From positions 1 through 5,147 of the forward strand of contig CATLZI010000168.1 of the NCBI GenBank assembly GCA_950063125.1: a stretch of 5,147 nucleotides of DNA, given 5' to 3'. Positions within the stretch are counted from its first letter, which is position 1. Each line of letters begins with the position of its first letter. The translations under genes were made by a program, and so were the position numbers. This document shows positions 1 through 5,147 of the stretch, piece after piece. Under the pieces are notes generated by a model. It did no database searches. It was not told the origin of the DNA and saw only the letters and a program-made list of their open reading frames with translations. Source of the DNA: an uncultured Porticoccus sp. (GTDB lineage: Bacteria; Pseudomonadota; Gammaproteobacteria; Pseudomonadales; Porticoccaceae).

Positions 1-418
1 TTTCACCTTCACTGGCAGGAATGAAACACCTCAACCGACTTGAACAGGTATTGGCCAGAGCCGAGTGGGGTGATGAGTGTCCCGAGGGACTGTTGCTTGA
101 TCAGCAGGGGTTTGTGGTTGAGGGTGTGAGCAGCAATCTATTTTGTTATCGTGAGGGCCAATGGCTTACTCCGATCCTCGCGGACTGCGGTGTTGCCGGA
201 GTGATGCGCGAATACCTGATGTCGGTACTTCTGCCAGAACTGCCTGTTCCAGTGACAGAATCGCGAATAACGCTGGAAAAGCTGGTTTCTTCTGAAGAGG
301 TTTTTCTGTGTAATTCGATCGTTGGTATATGGCCCGTGGTTTCACTGGCTGATCGGTATCAATGGCCGTTGGGCGACCGTGTCAAATCCATTCAGCAGCA
401 GCTCAAGGAAGTTTTACC

Positions 419-431
<13 letters not shown>
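1..431 (+). CDS. pabC: Aminodeoxychorismate lyase, C-terminal half (5' end outside window)
   Basis: PabC is a cytoplasmic PLP-dependent class IV aminotransferase-fold enzyme that splits 4-amino-4-deoxychorismate into p-aminobenzoate and pyruvate for folate synthesis. The frame is open from base 3 to the TGA at 429-431. An ATG at 21 lies inside the conserved block LAGMKHLNRLEQVLARAEW, so it is an internal Met and not the start. The Lys of this block (codon 24-26) aligns with the PLP-binding Lys140 of E. coli PabC. Other family signatures follow: VVEGVSSNLF, GVAGVMRE (phosphate-side loop) and LCNSIVGIWPV near the end. About 143 residues are visible of the roughly 270 usual for the family. It is the first visible gene of the operon, and fabF would be expected upstream by synteny. 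A branched-chain aminotransferase or D-amino acid transaminase shares the fold, but the KHLNRLEQ block and the mltG neighbour favour PabC. Confidence 0.93.
405..411 (+). promoter_or_regulatory. Shine-Dalgarno site that fixes the mltG start
   Basis: AAGGAAG lies inside the last codons of pabC. It ends 7 bases before a GTG at 419, which is ideal spacing. A second GTG at 428 overlaps the pabC stop but is 16 bases away. An ATG at 362 has no comparable site and would add 19 residues that do not look like an MltG N-terminus. This site therefore selects GTG 419. Confidence 0.7.
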
Positions 432-2111
<1,680 letters not shown>

Positions 2112-2112
<1 letters not shown>

Positions 2113-3062
2113 TGTTGCCCACATCTGAGCCCTATCCCTGGCAACAAAACCAGTGGGCGCAACTGAACAGGCTGATCAGCCAGGAAAAGTTGCCGCATGC
2201 TCTGGTTCTTTGTGGACCTCGACATCTCGGTAAAGAACAATTTGGCTACGCTCTGGCGCAAAGGCTTCTTTGTGACAGTCAACAAGGGCAGTTGGCATGT
2301 GGCTTTTGCAAACAATGCTCGCTGTTTGCTTCGCAAAATCATCCAGATTTTTTGCGGATAGTACCGGAGGAAGAGGGTAAGGCCATCAGAATTGACCGCA
2401 TTCGCCAGCTGAGTGACTTCACTGAAAAGACAGCGCAGCAGAGCGGTTGGAAGATTGTGATTATTTCCCCCGCAGATGCGATGAACATTAACGCGGCTAA
2501 TGCCCTGTTGAAAACACTTGAGGAACCGGCCAGGAAAACGCTGTTGATACTGGTCTGTCATCAGCTCTCAAGGTTATCGGCGACCGTGCGGAGCCGCTGC
2601 CAGAAAGTTGTTTTTCCCGTTCCGGCCCCGGCTGAGGTTCATGCCTGGTTGTCATCGAAGATAGCGGATTGCGATAGCAATGAGGCTGAGCTATTGCAGT
2701 ATGCCGAAGGTCGACCCCTGTTGGCGCTGGAATTTCTTCAGACAGACCTGCTGGAGATACGCCGTACCTTCGATAAAATGCTCGATGAGCTGGCTTCTGG
2801 ACAATTGAGTGCCATTGTCGCAGCCCAGAAATGTCAGTCTCTCGACACATTGATGGCGATCGACTGGTTATACAGTCGGTTGGCTCTCGAATTGAAGACG
2901 AAAGAAATGCATCCTGGCACCTACCGTTATCTGGATCGACTTATACAGATAAAAAGACGACTTCAGGCGGGGGGCAACCCCAATAAATCATTATTGTGGG
3001 AGGAGCTGATGCTGGATTGGCAACATCTAGTATCACTGGCTCCCTCCAGACGCGCAGGGTAA
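2112..3062 (+). CDS. holB: DNA polymerase III subunit delta-prime
   Basis: Delta-prime is the stator subunit of the clamp loader (delta, delta-prime and DnaX) that opens and loads the beta sliding clamp. The ATG at 2112 shares its A with the tmk stop (TGATG), and GGAA/AGTGG at 2097-2105 can serve as ribosome binding site. The reading frame is open further upstream to an ATG at 1986, but that part only shadows tmk. The protein is 316 residues (E. coli 334). It starts with the typical YPWQ...W pattern. Next is a degenerate nucleotide loop GPRHLGKEQ (35-43), then a zinc module with Cys54, 63, 66 and 69, spaced C-x8-C-x2-C-x2-C exactly as in E. coli. Then come NHPDF, NALLKTLEEP (130-139) and the SRC motif (161-163) that supplies the arginine finger to the neighbouring ATPase. 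The C-terminal third is the less conserved collar domain. Confidence 0.95.
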
Positions 3063-3093
3063 GCTTGAAGCGAAAAGTATTCTTGTTTAAAGA

Positions 3094-3112
3094 GGCAGCC
3101 AAGTTGGCTGTC
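3094..3112 (+). repeat. Perfect short palindrome in the holB-pilZ gap
   Basis: CAGCCAA, one central G, then TTGGCTG (3096-3110) form an exact inverted repeat. A G-U and a G-C pair can extend it to 3094-3112. It lies 31 bases after the holB stop and about 47 bases before the pilZ ATG. No T-run follows (the next bases are CCCCAACG), so it is not a classical terminator. It could be an operator for a dimeric regulator, an RNA hairpin at a processing site, or chance. The role is inference only. Confidence 0.45.
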
Positions 3113-3123
3113 CCCAACGTTTG

Positions 3124-3129
3124 TATAGT
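3124..3129 (+). promoter_or_regulatory. Possible -10 element of an internal promoter for pilZ-tatD
   Basis: TATAGT matches the sigma-70 -10 consensus in five of six positions and sits 29 bases before the pilZ ATG, in the only sizeable gap among the plus-strand genes. The hexamer expected 17 bases upstream (AAGTTG, 3101-3106) is a poor -35 box and falls inside the palindrome at 3096-3110. If real, the promoter would be weak or activator-dependent. This is a tentative call. Confidence 0.27.
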
Positions 3130-3158
3130 AGACTTCTGTTAAATTTTTCGGGTTGATT

Positions 3159-3518
3159 ATGGATATGGAAGCGTTTAGTGGTAGCGTTCGAAATGGTATT
3201 TTGAACCTTTCGATCAAAGATGAGCAGGCGTTATATGCTGCTTACATGCCGTTTGTTATCAATGGCGGTTTATTTATTGCTACACGAAAAAACTACAATC
3301 TTGGTGATGAGGTATTCATTTTGCTGGATCTCATGGAAGAACCGGACCGTTTGCCTCTGACCGGAAAAGTTATCTGGATTACCCCGAAAGGCATGGGCGG
3401 CAACCGTCGCGAGGGTGTCGGCATTCAGTTGAATGAAAAACACGGTGACATCCAGGGTAAATTTGAAACCTATTTGGCAGGTTTGATGGAAGCGGGCAAG
3501 CCCACCAATACCATGTAA
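3159..3518 (+). CDS. pilZ: Type IV pilus assembly protein PilZ (non-canonical PilZ domain)
   Basis: PilZ is a small cytoplasmic protein needed for type IV pilus biogenesis. In Xanthomonas it bridges the PilB extension ATPase and FimX. The ATG at 3159 gives 119 residues, about the size of P. aeruginosa PilZ (118). CGGG at 3149-3152 is a modest ribosome binding site six bases upstream. An ATG at 3165 (two residues shorter) is possible, and an in-frame TTG at 3153 is less likely. Conserved blocks are LSIKDEQALYAAYMPFV (17-33), LGDEVFILLDLM (48-59), GKVIWITPKG (69-78), GVGIQL (86-91) and the C-terminal PTNTM tail. The N-terminal RxxxR and the (D/N)xSxxG motif used for c-di-GMP binding are absent: NGGLF stands where the second would be. 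It should therefore not bind c-di-GMP itself. It lies between holB and tatD, as in Pseudomonas. Confidence 0.95.
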   Translation: MDMEAFSGSVRNGILNLSIKDEQALYAAYMPFVINGGLFIATRKNYNLGDEVFILLDLMEEPDRLPLTGKVIWITPKGMGGNRREGVGIQLNEKHGDIQGKFETYLAGLMEAGKPTNTM

Positions 3519-3543
3519 TTTCACAATCGACAGGCTTTAGACA

Positions 3544-4338
3544 GTGCTGGTGGATTCACACTGTCATCTGGATCATCTCAATCTGGACGACAATCACAGT
3601 TCCCTTTCCTCAATACTTGACGATGCTCGTCAGCGGGGTGTCGGTGCCTTTCTTGGCGTCGGTGTCGACCTGGATAGCTCGGCAAGACTGATTGAGCTGG
3701 CGGAATCCAACCGGGACGTTCTGGTTTCTGTGGGCGTTCATCCGCTCCAGGAAACGTTGCCTGCATTGCCCGAACCCGATGACTTGATCCGAATTGCCAG
3801 CCATCCGGCCGTCGTGGCAGTGGGAGAAACAGGCCTCGATAACCATTACAGCCCGGACTCTGCGGCTTGGCAGGAAGAAAGTTTCATCCGCCATTTAAAG
3901 GTGGCAGATCAACTGAACAAACCCGTGGTCGTTCATACGCGACAGGCTCAGCAGCAAACGCTGGCCATTTTGCGAGCGCATGTAAATCAGGATGTCGGCG
4001 GCGTTTTGCACTGCTTTACCGAGACCTGGGCGATGGCTGAAGCCGCCATAGCGATGAATTTTTATATTTCCTTTTCCGGAATTATTACCTTTCGCAATGC
4101 TGCAGCCTTGAGAGAGGTGGTCAAGAAAGTGCCTCTCGAGAAGCTGTTGGTGGAAACGGATGCGCCCTGGTTGGCACCGGTCCCCTATCGTGGCAAACAA
4201 AACCTGCCCGGCCATGTTGTAGAAGTGGCGCAGATGGTCGCCGATATAAAAGACATTTCTTATCAACAGGTTGCCGAAACGACGACCGCCAACTTCTCCA
4301 CACTTTTTCTCGGTGGACAATCGTTTCGGCAATCGTAA
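3544..4338 (+). CDS. tatD: TatD-family metal-dependent hydrolase (YcfH type)
   Basis: A cytoplasmic TIM-barrel amidohydrolase-superfamily protein. Relatives show 3'-5' DNase or D-aminoacyl-tRNA deacylase activity, and the true substrate of this paralogue is unsettled. The GTG at 3544 gives the standard opening MLVDSHCHLD, with AGG at 3532-3534 nine bases upstream. Length is 264 residues, typical. All metal-binding positions are present: His6 and His8 (HxH), Glu95 in VGETGLD, His131 in VVVHTR, His156 in LHCFTE and Asp206 in VETDAPWLAP. The tail has the usual KQNLPGHVVEVAQMVADIK block. It begins 25 bases after pilZ and is probably co-transcribed with it. Its position after holB/pilZ matches E. 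coli ycfH (now often called tatD-like) rather than the tatABC-linked tatD, so the symbol is a family label. Confidence 0.93.
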   Translation: MLVDSHCHLDHLNLDDNHSSLSSILDDARQRGVGAFLGVGVDLDSSARLIELAESNRDVLVSVGVHPLQETLPALPEPDDLIRIASHPAVVAVGETGLDNHYSPDSAAWQEESFIRHLKVADQLNKPVVVHTRQAQQQTLAILRAHVNQDVGGVLHCFTETWAMAEAAIAMNFYISFSGIITFRNAAALREVVKKVPLEKLLVETDAPWLAPVPYRGKQNLPGHVVEVAQMVADIKDISYQQVAETTTANFSTLFLGGQSFRQS

Positions 4339-4345
4339 GCCCAGT

Positions 4346-4386
4346 TCGCCTATAGCAAAAACCGTCTGATTGGTTTGCTGTGGCGA
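4346..4386 (+). repeat. Imperfect hairpin just after tatD
   Basis: TCGCC (4346-4350) pairs with GGCGA (4382-4386). ATAGCAAA (4352-4359) pairs with TTTGCTGT (4374-4381) with one G-U, and CC (4362-4363) with GG (4372-4373). That is 15 pairs with a bulged T4351, a two-A bulge and an 8-base loop. It starts eight bases after the tatD stop. No T-run follows on either strand, so it could be a 3' stabilising stem or Rho-linked structure rather than an intrinsic terminator. Assigned by eye. Confidence 0.5.
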
Positions 4387-4404
4387 TTACCCTAATGCAC
4401 GGCG

Positions 4405-4436
4405 GGCCTCTCGGGGCATTCGTGCCTGGAGAGGCC
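4405..4436 (+). terminator. Strong hairpin between convergent genes, possible bidirectional terminator
   Basis: GGCCTCTC (4405-4412) and GAGAGGCC (4429-4436) are exact inverse complements. Inside them GGCA (4415-4418) and TGCC (4423-4426) close a TTCG loop, separated by one mismatch and one G-U pair. Flanking CCCTA (4390-4394) and TAGGG (4449-4453), plus partial TGCA/TGCG pairing, could extend the fold to 4390-4453. It is 66 bases after tatD and 33 bases past the stop of the minus-strand gene, a sensible place for a shared terminator. No U-tract follows directly on either strand. T5 at 4467-4471 is too far from the stem. Termination is therefore inferred from position and stem strength only. 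Confidence 0.42.
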
Positions 4437-4469
4437 TATAGGTTGCGCTAGGGTTGCTTGCCGGGCTTT

Positions 4470-5147
4470 TTAGTCTTCGACCTTTTGTTCTTCCTGTGAA
4501 TCAACGATCAACTGACTGGATTGGGCGATCTCTTCGTAGTCACTTTTTGAAAAAGTAAACAAGGTGTCTCTATCGCTGCGCTGCACGAAGTGTTGTCCGT
4601 TATGTTCGTGGAATGTATAGCGCCAACTGTTATCACCAGATGTCACATCCAGCCTTACGGCATGGCCTTCGGCGAGATCAGGCTTGTCCTTTACTAAACC
4701 GGTCACACGGAGTTTGTTCAGACTGCTGAGCAGGTCTTCAATTTTCTGTTGATTTTTGACTACAGGACCATCCTGATTGATCAGAATAGATGGGCCTTTG
4801 CGGGATAACTGCCAGTTATTGCCGGTTTTCGCCAAGACAAAGTTAGCTCCTTCAATACGGTTAACGTTTTTAGCTGCCAACAGAGATCTGTCCAACCAGT
4901 CAGTGGTTTTTGGAGGAATATCGGCCAGTTCCAGTTCTACCACATAGACCTGATCACTCCCGACCTTCCTTATGTGTAGTTGTTTGAGTCCCGGCGATGA
5001 GCCGATCAGAATTTCACCGAGCAGGTTTTCTCCGCTGTAGATAGCTATTCGACGTTGAGCATTTTTTTGATCCACCTCGAAACGGGAGTGGCTGGTCTGG
5101 TTTGTGGCAACCGGCCACTTCACCTGAAGCTGTTCAAGCTTCTCCAG
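4470..5147 (-). CDS. DUF4340 domain-containing protein, C-terminal part (N-terminus outside window)
   Basis: This minus-strand gene ends at the TAA at 4472-4470 and stays open to the right edge, giving about 225 visible residues. A GTG at 5123 could start it, but the frame continues upstream as LEKLEQLQVKWPVATNQ. That fits the interior of a DUF4340 protein, so I treat it as 5'-truncated. Recognisable blocks are RFEVDQKNAQRRIAIYSG, LIGSSPGLKQLHIRKVGSDQVYVVEL, the WLDRSLL segment, and a later repeat-like half (KIEDLLSSLNKLRVTGL, then WRYTFHEHNGQHFVQR). Full-length members usually begin with a membrane anchor and sit beside gldF/gldG-like ABC transporter and auxiliary genes. Both are expectations, not seen here. 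The molecular function is unknown. The C-terminus is acidic and hydrophilic (SQEEQKVED). It converges on tatD, so it belongs to a different transcription unit. Confidence 0.75.
   Translation of the reverse strand: MEKLEQLQVKWPVATNQTSHSRFEVDQKNAQRRIAIYSGENLLGEILIGSSPGLKQLHIRKVGSDQVYVVELELADIPPKTTDWLDRSLLAAKNVNRIEGANFVLAKTGNNWQLSRKGPSILINQDGPVVKNQQKIEDLLSSLNKLRVTGLVKDKPDLAEGHAVRLDVTSGDNSWRYTFHEHNGQHFVQRSDRDTLFTFSKSDYEEIAQSSQLIVDSQEEQKVED

Noticed and set aside
21..23. ATG at 21 as the pabC start
   Set aside because: Conserved PabC sequence continues upstream of it and the PLP lysine is the next residue. Starting here would delete half of the enzyme.
3104..3125. Sigma-54-like promoter (TTGGCT followed by TTGT) upstream of pilZ
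   Set aside because: A GC dinucleotide is not found ten bases after the GG as the -24/-12 consensus requires.
3895..4332. Minus-strand open frame of 145 codons opposite tatD
   Set aside because: It is fully antisense to the conserved catalytic region of tatD, and the translation looks like composition-driven shadow sequence.
4461..4471. CCGGGC followed by T5 as an intrinsic terminator for tatD
   Set aside because: The only partner (GCCTGG, 4424-4429) leaves a 31-base loop and competes with the much stronger 4405-4436 hairpin.

Overview
This is a chromosomal housekeeping segment from a Gammaproteobacterium. The gene order pabC-mltG-tmk-holB-pilZ-tatD matches the one I know from Pseudomonas and related pilus-bearing gammaproteobacteria. 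Enterobacteria have the same run without pilZ. Presence of pilZ points to an organism with type IV pili, probably in or near the Pseudomonadales, Cellvibrionales or Oceanospirillales. I cannot name a genus. Base composition looks even and moderate throughout, with no sign of recent transfer.

Bases 1-3062 hold a tightly packed plus-strand operon. It contains the C-terminal half of aminodeoxychorismate lyase (pabC, cut by the window edge), the septation/peptidoglycan transglycosylase mltG (GTG start inside the end of pabC), thymidylate kinase (tmk, 8 bases later) and the DNA polymerase III delta-prime subunit (holB, overlapping tmk by one base). Bases 3063-3158 are a 96-base gap with a perfect short palindrome and a weak promoter-like hexamer. 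Then come pilZ (3159-3518) and tatD (GTG start, 3544-4338), possibly a separately expressed sub-operon.

Bases 4339-4469 separate tatD from a convergent minus-strand gene. They hold two sizeable inverted-repeat structures, neither with a clean U-tract. The minus-strand gene (4470 to the right edge) encodes a DUF4340-family protein whose N-terminus lies beyond the window. This is where the familiar synteny appears to end.

The genes supply folate precursor (PabC), dTTP (Tmk), the replisome clamp loader (HolB), cell-wall strand termination (MltG), pilus assembly (PilZ) and a metal-dependent nuclease or deacylase (TatD). They look like a growth-linked cluster rather than one pathway. I found no mobile element, CRISPR array, tRNA or rRNA, and no convincing new defence or metabolic system. 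The least explained parts are the structured convergent intergenic region and the pilZ upstream gap.
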